Source: Temnothorax longispinosus (lineage: Eukaryota; Arthropoda; Insecta; Hymenoptera; Formicidae). From it: a stretch of DNA of 64,000 nucleotides. Numbering within the stretch: the first letter of the stretch is position 1; every line of letters begins with the position of its first letter. The notes under the pieces were generated by a model, which made no database searches, was not told the origin of the DNA, and was given only the letters and a program-made list of their open reading frames with translations. Positions 1 through 12,380 of this stretch are shown piece by piece. Position numbers and translations under genes: made by a program. The stretch spans positions 2,514,441 to 2,578,440 of the forward strand of contig NC_092368.1 of the NCBI RefSeq assembly GCF_030848805.1, in the 5' to 3' direction.

Positions 1-1082
1 CAGAAGAGAGAAAGAGTTAGAATAGAGCGAGGGTGTGGTTAACTCGCCGTTCTGATATCGCAGGGAAAGGAAAGGAGTGCCGATCGCGAAGGGGTGAGTT
101 AAATGCAGATTGCGAGAGCCTTTCGAGTGATTTGACCAATTTTACAATTTTAGAGCGTGATGCCGACGTATCGCTCGAGCGAACGAGGGAAGAAAGGGGA
201 GAAAAATCGAGAATGGATAAGAGAAGGCTAAGGACAAAAGAAGGACGAGAGGAATGGGTGGTCGTGCCGCACCCCTAAAGCTTCGTATGCATAGCCGTAA
301 CTGTGGCAGGGCAGTTAGGGCCCGTTAAGCAATATCTATTTCCTCCGGCGCCGTTTTTCTTTCCTTCCTTCCTTCGTAAAAACGCGGCCGCCACGGACGA
401 TGGGCGCGGCACATTGATACGCGTACACAGATGGCAAATATCGATATTTTTCAGATAAGTATGGGTATCTGACTCCTCAAGTTTTACAGTTTTAGGAACA
501 CCATCGAGAAAAATTTTTGAGAAATTTTCAAAATATAAAGTGCAGCTCCAACCCGCTACGTATCCAGAGACTGCAGTAAACGTTATTTCTTCAAAATTCG
601 TAAATAGGTATATCCTTGAAATGCCAATTTTGGATTAATAAGCGTGATTAGAATAAGATACGAATTTATAAATTTCGTGGAGAACATAGAATAAATATCA
701 TTGAAACTTGGGGTATTTGGAAGTTATATAATTTCTTATATTTAGAAATTATAGATATTATTTTAATTTTAAGCAATTTTAAATAATTGAATTATTAAAT
801 ATAAAAAAAAGATATTCAAATTTGACCTATTTACTTTAATCCAGTTTAAAATAGCTTCGTAAAGCGACGCATACAATTACGCGATTAATCTAGTATAATC
901 ACTAGAATGTAATAAAAAGTAAACTAAATGTCTTACTAATACACATTGGCAAAGTGAGGTTCCGCGCAATGAGATAATGCTCGTGTTGTTGATTGCGGGT
1001 GAAAAGGCGGCGAAAGATATTCCGTGAAAGAAATCGCGTGATTGTAGCTTCGTGAGAATCAGTTGATTATACAATCCGGCGG
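1..1082. other. non-coding flank, GC-moderate then AT-rich
   Basis: No gene is seen. The first 420 bases are purine-rich with scattered CpG. From about 600 to 850 the sequence becomes AT-rich with A-runs and no open frame of note. From 860 to 1080 it is again CpG-containing. The only open frames are short and unsupported by splice signals or recognisable motifs. Confidence 0.6.
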
Positions 1083-1116
1083 CTAGATATTAGCGAGAAC
1101 ATCGTTATTTACCGCT

Positions 1117-1158
1117 GACGACGACCACGACGACGACGACGACGACGACGACGATGAC
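1117..1158 (+). repeat. (GAC)n trinucleotide microsatellite
   Basis: About fourteen GAC/ACG units with one CAC and one GAT interruption. On the minus strand it translates as poly-Ser, which explains the serine-rich open frame there. It is not evidence of a gene. Confidence 0.9.
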
Positions 1159-2097
1159 ATAACGGCCATCCCCGCCCGATGGCGATACGGATCGACCATT
1201 TTGTAAATCAGTTCCGACATTTTGTCTTCATAAATCAGGCGTTGCGAGGGCCCGCTCGCGCGGAAGCGTTGATTATAATTAACGCGGCCCGAATTAATAG
1301 GGCCGCCCGTTGTCACGCGACTCGCCGCCGCGCCGGATTCTTCCGATACGACGCCATTATATTCGCCGCCTCTTCGATCACGACGCCGAGGCCGGTTGGC
1401 CGAGTGCAATCAACAAATTTCTCGAAAATAACGGAAGCGACGCGGGGGAAACACGGCAGCAGCGAGGGGTATCACGCTGCGAGATTCCGCTAATTAATTT
1501 AATTAATGCGCCGGCCGAGAATAAATCGCCGTTCGCGTGTAGGTGTGCATCTTTTTAATTTCTTCGCGCCATTCGTCTTGCCCATCGCGGGACGTGTATA
1601 AATCACGCCAACATGTCGTACCGCCTGTTGTTATAAGCGTGCAAAAATTAATTTGCACCGCTGCTGTACGGCCGAATTTTTTTTTAGAAAAAAAAAAAGA
1701 AAACAAATGCAAATTCGAATCGCCGTAGATTCACGAGAATCGTACGTCGCGAAACGTGACCCCGCGTATATTAAGTCTGCAATTAAAAAATTAATAATTT
1801 TATCGTGATGCGGATTTGTGCGTGGGTTTATTCAGATATATTAAACCAAAGCTGTACGAATTAAATATTGATAGCATTTAATTATTTTTAACCAAATGTT
1901 GTATAAAATGACTCAGAATGCTTGTTAAATAATTATCGTTGCTTATTATTAGCCTAAATGTTAAAATATGATATAGAAGTTGATGCTCGATACAGCGGTA
2001 CGGTAAATGCTTCTAGTTATAGGGCAACTTCCCGGCCTGAAACTCAGGGGGTCGAACACCCTCGGCCACTCTGGATTCCCCGCGAGTTCGCTGGAAC

Positions 2098-2119
2098 GCG
2101 CCGCGCCGCGCCGCGCCGG
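2098..2119 (+). repeat. (GCGCC)n pentanucleotide repeat
   Basis: Four to five GCGCC units in tandem. The same unit recurs at 11.6, 18.5, 50.0 and 56.4 kb in this window. Confidence 0.8.
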
Positions 2120-2928
2120 ATCGCAAGAACGTCGCGGTAATCGTCACGACGTGCTTGGCGAGCTCCAGTTCGCGATATTTATCGCCGCGGATAAGATCAC
2201 CGCGACACGGAGCAAGACGCAACTATTTCGAGAATGCCGGCAATACGTGGGCCCCCCGTCGTCGTCGTCGTCGGCGGCGGATGCGTGTACGCGCCTCCTC
2301 CGTCATTCCGGGCGCAATATAACGCGCTCGGAACTTCGCGAGCACGCGACTCTCTCCTTCGCGGAAACTTCTCCGACTGATTAAAGGGGGGAGTATACGC
2401 GATCGTGAGAGTTCCGCAAGTGACTCGACGTGTTTGCTTTAAATGCCGCTTATTGACAAGTTTGCGGATCAGACGGTCGTCGCGTTTGAATGGAATAGAT
2501 TAAGGTATGGTTTCTCCCCGGAACATCGTATAATGGAGAGACAAACGGCGCAGACGTACAAGCGAAAGATAATTAACGCACAATGGCTTGCACAATAGAT
2601 TGAAGTGTAGCTATATATAAATATAATAAGGAGCTGAAGTATCTTCCATTTTGCATTTATATAAACTATTCTAAACAGAGATAAATAAGATATCGAAGGC
2701 CTTATAAGTACGGATAGGGGCAGACTGAATAATTTAAACGGATTCAAAAAGTCAAAATCACTGCACAGCGAGTAAGCGTGACGAGAGCTCATCCGCACCT
2801 ACGCATGAAATGAAAAATGACGAAAAAAAAACACATGGGATTGCTCAGCTATTTATCCTTCGCGTTCTCCGCGTAAAAATTTCCGATATTCTATCAATAC
2901 TTATCGGGCAACAAACGAAATACTCGAT

Positions 2929-2960
2929 GGGGGGTCGTGGGGGAGGCGGGGGGAAAGGGG
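2929..2960 (+). other. G-quadruplex-type motif
   Basis: Four G-runs of 6, 5, 6 and 4 bases are separated by loops of 3 to 4 bases (TCGT, AGGC, AAA). This satisfies the usual G3+N1-7 quadruplex rule on the plus strand. The neighbouring sequence is otherwise ordinary. Folding in vivo is not shown. Confidence 0.7.
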
Positions 2961-3245
2961 TGTAATGTCCGTACTTACGCAGGCACCATAAATTTGTGTG
3001 AGTAAGCGCACTTGTATGCGTCTCCTCGCATATACATAACGCGCACACCTATACACCTATGCCAGGGCGGCGGAACAAACTTCGACATGAATTACTTAGA
3101 TTAATTTAGTTGGGCGGCAGGGCAGCCCGCCGCCGCCACCGCCGCCGCTGCTCGTTGTTGCTTACTCTCCGACCTTCCCCGTGTATCGCCCGCGCGATAC
3201 AACCCCGCGGTCGCCGCCGCCACCACCGACCTCGGCGTCGCCGCC

Positions 3246-3292
3246 ACACATACATACACACATCTCTCTCTATATATCTCTCTATTTCTCTC
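3246..3292 (+). repeat. compound CA/CT/TA microsatellite
   Basis: An ACATACA-rich stretch runs into CT and TATA units. Simple sequence. Confidence 0.8.
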
Positions 3293-4320
3293 GCTTTGCG
3301 GTATCGATTCCGACTTACTTTCGCCTAATTTCAGAAGCCACGGCCAAACAATAAATAACGCCCGCCACCGCCCCACCTCATCCTTCTTACGTGTGCTGCT
3401 TTTATTTACGGCCCTTTCTCAATCCCTTAAAGACGCGCGTTCACCGTGAATCTTTACGAGTCCCTCCTGTTAGCGAGAGAGATGCACTGACGTCGCCACG
3501 TCATCATATTCTTTGCCATTTTTGGAGCATATGCTATATATTTGCAAAATCGATTCATGACACAAAGTTATAATTTCGTGTTTTTTTAAGACATTTTGGA
3601 ACAACCGAAATATAGCTTGTTTGACGAATGACGTACGGCAAGTGTAATATAATCAATTTCTGATATTTCTGATTTAACTATTGATAAATTAGAACGCTAG
3701 TTATTTTTATTGATAACGGAAGTCTGTCGAAGAATCTGTGAATGAAACGAGGCACGCGGAGTAATCCCGAGACGCTCCTCGTGTATCTTTTATCTTACAT
3801 TTGTATAGAATTTTTTTCCTGTATCGAAGTTATTTTAACGCGCGCGGTTTAGACAATCTTTTCGATTCTAGGACACGATACTATTTTATTCTGTACGGTC
3901 GCGTATTCATCCGATGACGAGATTTCGAAGCGTTGCGAGTAAATCATTCGGTTTATCGGACCGCGCGCGAATTCGGGACGGCGATAAATTCCACGCGGCA
4001 TGTTTACTCGCGTGTATACGGATCGAAACTTTCCGCCTAGGAAGAAGAGAGAGAAAGAGAGAGAGGAGAGAGAGGACGAGGAAATCGGCAATGGGCAATC
4101 GATCGTCCGTCCGTCAGAGAATTCACGGACACCTCGAGAGGTGTCCTAATTTTCATTTCCTGCCCCGTTTCGTTTCTTCGAACCGACCCCACGGCGACTC
4201 GTCTCCCCTTTCGCGAGGGTGTTAACGCGGCTCAAGGATGACTCGGCTCGAATTATCGACTCAATTTCATCGGAAACGTACCGCAGGGACGTTTCATGAG
4301 GGTTCGGAGGTAGGGGATCG

Positions 4321-5060
4321 ACGAGAATTTCTCTAGTAATGTTAGAAAAAGATTAAAAAAAAAAAACGGAATTTTATAATTGAAGAATTTTTGCATTTTG
4401 TACAAAAATAAGTAATTATGGATTTAATAAATATGGATGTTTTTTTGTCTTTAATAAGATACGTCTCATCATTTTTAAGACCTACTTGAAGTACGCTATT
4501 TAACATAAATCTTAAGAAACGAATTTATTTAATTCTAAAATAGTTAATCCAAAATTTTCAGATTCATTATTTTATAGACACTTATAGGAGCTCTTAATTT
4601 ATGAAGGTTGTAATGGCTCATTCGATGTGTTTTAAAAATGTCTTACAAAATCTGTAAGCCAGAAATAAAAAACAGTACAAAAACGGAACAGTAGAGTGAT
4701 GTTACAAATATTATTCCATTTATAACAAACAACATCTTGCGAAAAAAGCGCAATTTTTGTTGTTTTTGGGACAATTTCAATACTCGACTGATCAACGCTC
4801 CGATAAACTTCGCGCTGGAATGTCGACTATCTTAACTGGATCAAACTCTGCAGAAATTAACAAAGTGCTGTCGACTTCGTTCCTTCCTGAAGAATTCGAT
4901 CTAGTTTAGGTATAGCTGGCTTCCGAACGCATCGGATAAACTTGATGTAATCAAGGAATACTTCTAATAATAAACAGTAATATCGGATTCCTTAGCATGT
5001 AATAAATAATGATGCTAATAATACGCGGATTTTCTCAGCAGTGCTAACGCCGTTTCGTGC
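4321..5060. other. AT-rich spacer
   Basis: A- and T-run-rich sequence with dense stops in all frames. Nothing recognisable is present. Confidence 0.7.
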
Positions 5061-5717
5061 GGTTAATCAAGCGAAACGCTGCGAATGACGGAAAGTGGCC
5101 ATTATCTCGGGGAAACGCGACGTGGAGATCAGAGCAAAACGTACAAACGTCGTCGCGTTTTTCAAAATTATCTCCCGGTGTAAAGGGTAAAATGCAAAAT
5201 CTGTGTATCGAGAGGAAGAGAGAGACGACAGGAGACGGGACTTTTATTTCCATCGCCGCGCGACTTCCCGGACGGCTCGATGCGCCCTCGGGACTTTTCC
5301 GCTTTTTCTCTCGTGGAGAGAACGGAAAACGGGAGCGTGTTCACGCGACAAAGGCGCGCGCGTACACGCGATCGAGACGAACGGTAGCCGCGAGAAGAGA
5401 CGCGGGAAAGGGGGCGGCGGGGGGAGTTTCGGAGGATCGGGAGAGGCAGAAGTGGAAGAGGACGGTAGCAAGCCGGACACGCGTTTCGTGCGGCGCGTCT
5501 ACCCGGTGTCGCGGAAATAATAGATGAACCACGGCTCGACCGAGCGTGCTACCGTGAGGACGACGGCAGTGGGGAGGCCGAACGGATGCGTTGGGAGGAG
5601 AGGAGGGGGACTAAACAATGTTTTTTAGCCACTGAAATCCCCCTGAATTTTTCATCGGCCCCTATGTTTTAACCCTTTCGCCACCCCGGGAGAGGAAGGG
5701 CTCTCCCTCCCCTTCTC

Positions 5718-5739
5718 CTCTCTCTCTCTCTCTCTCTCT
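5718..5739 (+). repeat. (CT)n microsatellite
   Basis: Eleven uninterrupted CT dinucleotides at the end of a longer pyrimidine-rich stretch. Confidence 0.95.
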
Positions 5740-5929
5740 GTTGCTCATTCGTTCTCTCCTTCCTCCCTCTCTGCCTGCATCTCTCTTTCGTCTCTCTTCT
5801 TGAATTATGTACACACCGGTGCTGTGCGCCGCGGTACCCGTCGTCATCGTCGTCGCCGCCGTCGTCCGCTCTTCGCAATCGTTACTATTGCAGCACGTAA
5901 AAAAAGAGCAAGACAAAAAGGGAAGGCGC

Positions 5930-5930
<1 letters not shown>

Positions 5931-5979
<49 letters not shown>
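5931..5979 (+). repeat. (GA)n microsatellite
   Basis: About 49 bases of AG repeat with one AAA interruption. It is complementary to the CT tract 190 bases upstream. Confidence 0.95.
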
Positions 5980-5982
<3 letters not shown>

Positions 5983-6323
5983 AGGATAGACGACGATCCG
6001 CGCGGAGCCCGCGTAAATCTTTTAATTATTTAATTAGCCGATAAGGAAGCAAAAAATGGCGTTGCGACGTCCACTATGACCGCGCCTCCTTCTCTCCTCT
6101 TCCGGCCCTTTCGCATCCCTTTACCATCCCTGGTGTTATCTTCGGGCGGAGACGAGCGTATTTTTCGATCGTCGTGTCCGCGGAATCTAGGCGAGTAATA
6201 ACAGGTTTTTAACGAGAACGCCACCGTTGTCGTCGTCGTGGTCGTTGTTGTCGTCATCGTCGTCGCCGTTGCCGCCACCGTCACCGCCGCTCTGCCACTG
6301 TCTGTTGGCCACCCTTCCGCGCG

Positions 6324-6340
6324 CACACACACACACACAC
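6324..6340 (+). repeat. (CA)n microsatellite
   Basis: Uninterrupted CA dinucleotides preceded by GCGCG. Confidence 0.9.
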
Positions 6341-6664
6341 CCTCCTTCGCATTCACCCCCCTCGCTCGGCGTAAGCAAGCGTGCAATATTGATAGACCGC
6401 GGGGATACCTATTTGCACGGTTACGCGGCGGCCGGGAAAGAGGAAGAGGAGGAACGTAAGAGGGAGAGAACGGTAAGAGGGGAACGGTGGGAGTGGAGAG
6501 GTGGCGGTCGGACGGGGGCGCGGGGTCTCTACATAAAACCATTATGTAATTACATCTAGGCTGGTCGAACGAACGAACGAAGGAACAAGGGGTGGACAGG
6601 GTTGGCGTGGGCGAGGAGACGACGAGGGCAGGAAGCTCGCGCGATAGAGTAGAGCAGAGGGTAG

Positions 6665-6703
6665 ATGAGAGAAAGGGAGAAAGGGAGAGAGAGAAAGAGA
6701 GAA
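6665..6703 (+). repeat. GA-rich tract
   Basis: Imperfect GAGA/GGGA repeat. Confidence 0.85.
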
Positions 6704-7140
6704 GCAGGCGAGCAGCAGGCGGGGTGGCTTGAATTTGATTTCAGAGAAAAGGGTTGATACTGCTACTGCCGGTTCCGATCGCGTGATCCGAACCACCCTT
6801 TCGCTCCCCCGTGCTACGTGTTACGTATCGTACGTGCATAAAGCCGCCTCGCGTTGCGGCCGAGCGGGATAGACAGGCAGAAGGGTATTAATACACGTAC
6901 GTCTTCTCCCCCGCGCGAGTGCCTCCTCTCTCTCTCCCTTCGATCAGGATGGCCGAGGATTTCCCGAGCTCGTTTCTCCGGCCGCGTCAACGGGACGTGC
7001 TTTTGCTTACGTATATGCGTGTACGACTTCGTTAGAATTTCTGTCAAAGTAATAGTAAGATCGACACGCCGGGACGGCATGAAAATTACCATTTCTTCCG
7101 TCTGTGGTCTCGCGTCTATGAATAGATTCATGGTAGAGTC

Positions 7141-8100
7141 TTCCGTAGTTTTGTTATTTTACTCCGACACATTTAACATACTATTTAATTACCATTTTTC
7201 AGTTGTGATAACTTTGTAAATATTGTTGCTAATAATTTTCTAAGTATGTTTCATTGTTGTACATAAATAAATATCTACACGCTACGTAAAAATATATACG
7301 TAATATAAGATAATATTTAATTAAAACTATATTAAATTTTATGTGTCTGTCTGCATTCCAAGATTAAACCACTTATTTTTAACTCGAGATTTGTTTACTT
7401 ATAGAAGCGTGAAAAGCGAGAGGTAATTTTTCAATGTACTTCAATTTTTATAAACAACGCAATTTTTTAAAATATAAAGAAATAGTATTAACACATATTT
7501 TAATTCTAAAATTGATAACAAGTTATTAAAAAATTTCATATGGAAAAGTACAAAACTACGAAAAAAAGATCATCAATAATTTATTTCGACACGAAAACAT
7601 ATAATTGATAAATAGAATGGAGCGTCATGAAAAAAAAAATCTAGGTCATGTCCCCTAAGCGCTTTGCAAATTTTTATCGTCTCACCATTTATATATCGTA
7701 AACTAAATATACACGCTTCGTGACTGTAATATTATTTGCGCTCCCACTGAGACCTATTACGTTCGACCTTTATTATACCCGCTATTCCTTCTCGCGATTC
7801 TACCGCAAAGTAAATTTACTCGGTTGATTTAGCCCGCTCCTAATGAGTAGTGCTTTAGAAATTCGCCTCAATCAGTACTCAATTAAAAATATAACTCCTA
7901 GCCCGTTGGTTTAACTAATCTTCGAATTACCAATTACATACAAATTATTAACGCGTTAAGTTTCACTTATGCGACAAATATAACTGTCATCCTAAATAAC
8001 ATTTAAAATATGACAAAATTGATTCAAAAATGCGAAAGGGCTAAAGGTCGGTCATTGCCTATAATTTGCGAAAGGGTATAATAAGAACCGTTCTTCCCCC
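7141..8100. other. AT-rich spacer
   Basis: A/T-run-rich sequence with stops in every frame. No gene, splice pair or structured repeat is seen. Confidence 0.7.
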
Positions 8101-8340
8101 ATTTTCGCAAGCTCGTGTAAAATCACATCGGATGTTACGCGCTTAACGAGGGGGATTTGAGAGATCGAAGCAATTGATCGGTTTGGTTATCGAGACGCGG
8201 GCCGCGGGCGCAGAATCACTCGCTTGATCGTTCAGTTGCTCGCGAACAGCGATTGAGGATTGTCAGCTCATCGGGATTGATCCTCCGGTAGATCGAGCAT
8301 AACGAGAGGGTGTACGACAGGTTGAGGGCGCGTTGGTGAG

Positions 8341-8400
8341 GGCAGAGGGAAGGAGAAAGGGAGGGAGGGAGAGGCAGAGAGAGAGAGGGAGAGAGAGAGA
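8341..8400 (+). repeat. GA/GGGA purine tract
   Basis: Sixty purine-dominated bases made of GAGA and GGGA units with two C interruptions. Confidence 0.9.
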
Positions 8401-8682
8401 GCCCTCTTCTCTCGCTTGCCGCAACGAGGCTGCTCGTTGGCGTTAGCGGTTTCGAGCTCGGTCTTTGATTTCGCCCTGACGTGTAGGCACTACGCGATAC
8501 GCTTTGGTCAACCTCCCGTGGAAAAGGCACCCTCCTGGTCCTGGATCTCCATTACGGTAGTCATGGCGACCGCAATTGATTCCACGGGGGTGAGGGTGGA
8601 CGGCGAAGAGAACGGAGAGAACGAGCGCGCGGGGGAGAGAACGACGGCCGACGGCCGACGTGGAGGACAAGGGTGTTTGGCA

Positions 8683-8796
8683 GAGGAAGAGAGAGAAAGA
8701 GAAGGGATGTTGGACTGAGAAAGGGAGAGAGAGAGAGAGAGTACGAGCGAGAGCGAGAAAGAGAGAGTGAGAGAGAGAGAGAGACCAAGAAGGGGT
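8683..8796 (+). repeat. imperfect GA tract
   Basis: About 110 bases of GAGA units broken by short CpG-containing pieces. Confidence 0.9.
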
Positions 8797-9866
8797 TGCG
8801 CAGGGAAAGGGGACACAGGCTCGGTCAGGACCCTGGCGCAAGGGGACGAATGCTCGGTGGAGATCGACAGAGGGCATGGTGTTACTATGGTGGTGCTACA
8901 CGGCACTCCCTTTATCCGATACAATGCAGGCTAAATAGCACTGGTCAGTTCTATGGTGTTGGATTAGAGATACGTCGCTCGTTTGAGGCGAGCCACCCCG
9001 GACCGTATCGGATCGGACCGGACCGGATCCCCGCCCGCACTCCGCACCCTGGCGACCAACTCTCTCGCCATCACCGTCATCGCCGACCTCCGTCACGTTC
9101 GAATTACCTGCGTGGCGGCCGCCGCCGCCGCCACCGCCTGCGTTAGCATCGAGTCCGGCAGTACAATCGAGAATCGATTTCATGTGCGAATTGTGGAGAG
9201 TCCGCGTAGGGCGATCGCCCGCCCCCCCCTTCCTTCCATCAAGCGTCCGCGCGAAAGTTAGACAAGGTTCCATTGATACATGCGCTTGTTGATCTTTTGA
9301 GGTCGCGTTTGGGTAAAGTAGCACGGGATGATCAAAGCTAACGCGTCATAGTGCTCTTCGGCCTTAATTCGATACCTCGGATCGAGACGTATCAACGTAA
9401 TCGTATATTTCAGGTATGCGCTCTTTAGGACGCAGGATCTAAGAAACGTGTACCACGTGTTAATTTCACGCTTGTCGCAAAATCAGAAACTCGATTAAAA
9501 AGCGATCAGACGAATATTAACACCGTTAAGCGAACAATATCGCGCCCGCGTCTCGCCTTATGGAGTAATTAACGTCCCGAAATCACTGAGTTAACGACGT
9601 ATAAACTCAAAAGTCTCACGACGATCGAGAGACCGCGATCGATTCTCGCGGTAACGAAACACCGTATCTTTGGATCCTTTCGCGTGTTTCGAAGCTTCTC
9701 TCTGAAAAGTACCCGGAACTCACGACTACCGGGGACGTGTCGAGAACTTTGTCAACCGTATCGAAATTTTGAGAATGGGACGCTAACTTGAACAGAGGTT
9801 GCGATACTTTCGAGACGCACTGTACCCGCCCTCGCTGCGTATTATTACTATCACAGTCGCGGACAT

Positions 9867-9873
9867 TATATAG
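9867..9873 (+). promoter_or_regulatory. TATA-like element
   Basis: TATATAG sits in a GC-rich block, with a TTAGTG initiator-like hexamer at about 9890-9895, slightly too close for the usual 30-base spacing. No exon can be attached to it, so this is weak. Confidence 0.15.
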
Positions 9874-9974
9874 TAGACGGCAGCTACCATTAGTGCGCTC
9901 GGCTGGCTGGTTGCGCTAGGTCTGGGCGCCTAGGCGCGATACGCCAACGAGTATTTAGTGCCTGATTGTACCGC

Positions 9975-10020
9975 TTTCTCTCTCTCACCCTCTCTTTCAC
10001 TGTCTCTCTCTCTCCCTCTC
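9975..10020 (+). repeat. CT-rich tract
   Basis: Imperfect CT repeat with CACC and TTTC interruptions. Confidence 0.85.
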
Positions 10021-10288
10021 GTCGGAGGTATACGGCGGCGCGATGCCGACAGGGTCGGCGGGCGCGAGAGAGGCATTTGAAGAGGGACGCGAATGGAAGG
10101 CGGGAGGTGTGGGTGGAGAGAGAGAAGCAGCCATTGTCCAAAGTGCCAAAGTTACATGGCGCGTCGTAACTTACGTCGTATTATGTAGGTACACGCGAGG
10201 CCGCGTATACCTAAGGTACACGACCGCTTAAGTTTCGACGAGGCGCACCCCGGTATCTCCCTTACACGACGAGCACTGTAAACAGAAA

Positions 10289-10424
10289 GCGAGCGAGCGA
10301 GCGAGCGAGCAAGGAAGAGGAAAGACTGGCCGAGGGTGAGGAAGACAGAGAGAAAGGGAGAGAAACGGAGAGCGAAAGAGAGAAACGAGCGAAAGGAAAG
10401 GGTGAGGGGGGTGGAAAGGGAGAT
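10289..10424 (+). repeat. (GAGC)n followed by a purine tract
   Basis: Five GAGC units (10289-10310) lead into more than 100 purine-rich bases. Confidence 0.85.
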
Positions 10425-10493
10425 ACAACGTCCGCCTGGAACGATCGATAAAAGTAAAATTGTCATAACGCGGAACGACAACGAAGACGAGGG

Positions 10494-10520
10494 TGACGAC
10501 GACGACGACGATGACGATCA
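10494..10520 (+). repeat. (GAC/GAT)n triplet repeat
   Basis: Short triplet repeat that encodes poly-Asp in one plus frame. Not a gene. Confidence 0.8.
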
Positions 10521-10780
10521 CGAAGTCGACGTGAATGTTGCACGCGAGTGATCGCGCATTCCGGGATTTCTTTACGGCTTGATGAGAAGAACGGCGCGAG
10601 CTTCCTCGCTCCTTTGCTCTCTCGTGCGTACACGCGCTTTACGTCGTAAAACTTGAAATTACCTAGTCCGGTAATAAGAGAGTCGCCTTAATCCGCGCGT
10701 AATTACACGCACAGACGCTGCCTGACACGCGTACGATCGGCGATCGAAAGACGTTAAAATCATTTGCAACGCGTTAGAGG

Positions 10781-12380
10781 GACATTAACGAAGTTCCTGA
10801 GGCATTATAAAATTCTATCGTATCGTAATGTGTACATGGATATATACGCGAATGTTTTAGTTTAATAAAACGTTGAAATAGGTATTAAATTTAAGTGACA
10901 TCGATAATTTATAATAAACATTTTTATAATCCTGTATTAGATAATATTTAAGATAATAAATTTCAAGTATCAAGAGTATATCATTTTAAAGATAATACGA
11001 TACATCCGGAATTTGATGTAATAATTGTTACGACATCGAGGATCACAGACTACAAGTCGTGTATAATTATAAAACGTCCAATTTTTATTACGTGGAAATT
11101 TCTTAGAGCATAGAGATTTATCGATTTTAAATAACAACTGTTTTTTTTTTTCAACACAAATGTCAAGAAATTTATAGTCTTCACGCAAATAGCAATTGAA
11201 AGCAAGATTCTTCTGGAAAACTAAGAGCTTCAAGAGTGGAGGATACATGACGTTTTCGCTTAACTACTACAGAACTGTGCTCTAGAAGAATAGAATTTTT
11301 ATTTGAGGAAACAAAATAATTATGTAAATTCCACAGAAATATGTCACGTCAGAAATAAGAAAATTGCAATAAACCGTAACTCGCATTCTTGCTAAGGAGT
11401 AGTCACTGTCTGAACTGCCCGATGCATTTAAAAAATTCGACAGCGCATTCTTTACGGCGCCGACAGTGTAGAATTCTTCGAGGGAGAAAGAGATCTGCGT
11501 TTGGAAATGATTGCAAAGTGCAACAGCCGAAAGAAAGACGAGGTCGAGATAGCAAGAAGAAAGGCACGCGGTCTCGCAGGTTATCGATAATCGACGCGAC
11601 GCGGCGCGGCGCGGCGCCGTGCAGGTGTGTAACGACGCGGCCGAACGCGCGCATACAGGTGTGCACGAGAGTTCGGACAGTGGGAGTCGAATGGGGGACG
11701 CGAGAGGGGTAGGTGAGGGCGGGCAGTGGCATTTTGTAAATTAAATTTTAAATATTAAAAATAGCCTGGTCCGCTTTCCCTCCCCCGTCTATCCCTCGCC
11801 GCGTCCCTTCCCTTCCTTTCTTCGGGCCGCTGCGCTTTTCCGGCCGCGTTATCCATCGCAACCACCCCCTCGACGATCACCTCCCCCTTTCCCCGCCGGC
11901 AACCCGGGGGGCAACCTGCGAGCCACTTACTCATTCGTCGATAATAATTTTATTCGGGAGTGAAAAATTGGTGCTGCCCCTCGCTTTGCTTTTTTTCGAT
12001 GTGAATACGCAGAGTGAGTATCCCCACATTGTTTTCTAATAAAAAAAATAAAAAAAGAGAATGGATAAAATATGAATTGCAACATATTACATTACTCTTT
12101 ATATGTATAAAATTATTATAAATAATAAAAATTGTTACGTATATATATTCGAAGCGAAGTTAAATAAATGTAAATTTTACTTAAATTTCATTTCAACAAA
12201 ACTTGTGATTCGTGATTCAGTTTGTCGAAATGCATAATGTCACAAATTAAAAATTTATAGAAGATAAAACTTCTTCATACTTTTATCAAGAAGAAATCGA
12301 TTTCAAGAAGAAATGTGCAATGAACGGTGTATATCTTGTCGGTCTCTCGATTGCGCCCTCGCTTGTGTACTACGTAATGT
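10781..12380. other. AT-rich spacers around a GC-rich island
   Basis: 10781-11390 and 12000-12380 are AT-rich with dense stops. 11400-11960 is GC-rich and contains a GGCGC pentamer cluster (11593-11619). No gene is recognised. Confidence 0.6.
11593..11619 (+). repeat. GGCGC pentamer cluster
   Basis: Imperfect tandem GACGC/GGCGC units, the reverse complement of the GCGCC repeat seen elsewhere in the window. Confidence 0.75.

Larger units (their letters stand above)
1083..2460. other. CpG-rich block with TAAT-core clusters
   Basis: No gene is recognised. The block mixes dense CpG with homeodomain-type TAAT/ATTA cores, for example near 1272-1300 and a run of ATTAAT units at about 1490-1508. 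This composition is common in insect developmental enhancers. It also holds a GAC triplet tract (1117-1158), a GCGCC pentamer tract (2098-2119) and a GTC/GGC triplet run near 2255-2280. The overlapping frames on both strands are low-complexity shadows. Enhancer function is inference only. Confidence 0.4.
2461..4320. other. non-coding, mixed composition
   Basis: No gene is recognised. It contains a G-run cluster at 2929-2960, a CA/CT/TA tract at 3246-3292 and CCG/CGC triplet-rich sequence at 3110-3245 that yields Arg- or Pro-rich shadow frames. A good-looking plus-strand 3' splice acceptor (pyrimidine tract then TTTCAG) ends at about 3333, but no open exon follows it. 3570-3850 is AT-rich and featureless. 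Confidence 0.5.
5061..7140. other. GC-rich, microsatellite-rich non-coding block
   Basis: No gene is recognised. The open frames on both strands (up to 170 codons) are Arg/Glu/Gly- or Ser/Pro/Leu-rich and come from GA, CT, GT/GAC and CA tracts, with no hydrophobic core or family motif. It holds the CT tract at 5718, the GA tract at 5931, a CGT/GTC-rich stretch at 6224-6290, a CA tract at 6324 and a GA-rich stretch at 6665. Confidence 0.6.
8101..10780. other. GC-rich block with several GA/CT tracts
   Basis: No gene is recognised. The sequence is strongly CpG-rich with purine tracts at 8341-8400, 8683-8796 and 10289-10424, a pyrimidine tract at 9975-10020 and GAC units at 10494-10520. All long frames here are translations of those tracts. 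A TATA-like element lies at 9867-9873. A small Met-Ala-Thr-Ala frame starts at 8563 with a GTGAGG 24 bases into it, but nothing else supports an exon. The block could include a promoter, but I cannot show it. Confidence 0.5.

Noticed and set aside
6030..6542. 170-codon minus-strand open frame with a poly-Thr run
   Set aside because: The Thr run is the GTC/CGT triplet tract and the rest is Pro/Leu/Ser-rich from CT/CCT sequence. Low complexity only.
8232..8237. TCAGTT initiator-like word as a transcription start
   Set aside because: No TATA box at the right spacing, no convincing downstream element at +28, and no exon can be attached.
8443..8924. overlapping 138-144-codon minus-strand frames rich in Ser-Leu
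   Set aside because: They are direct translations of the GA/CT tract at 8683-8796 in different frames.
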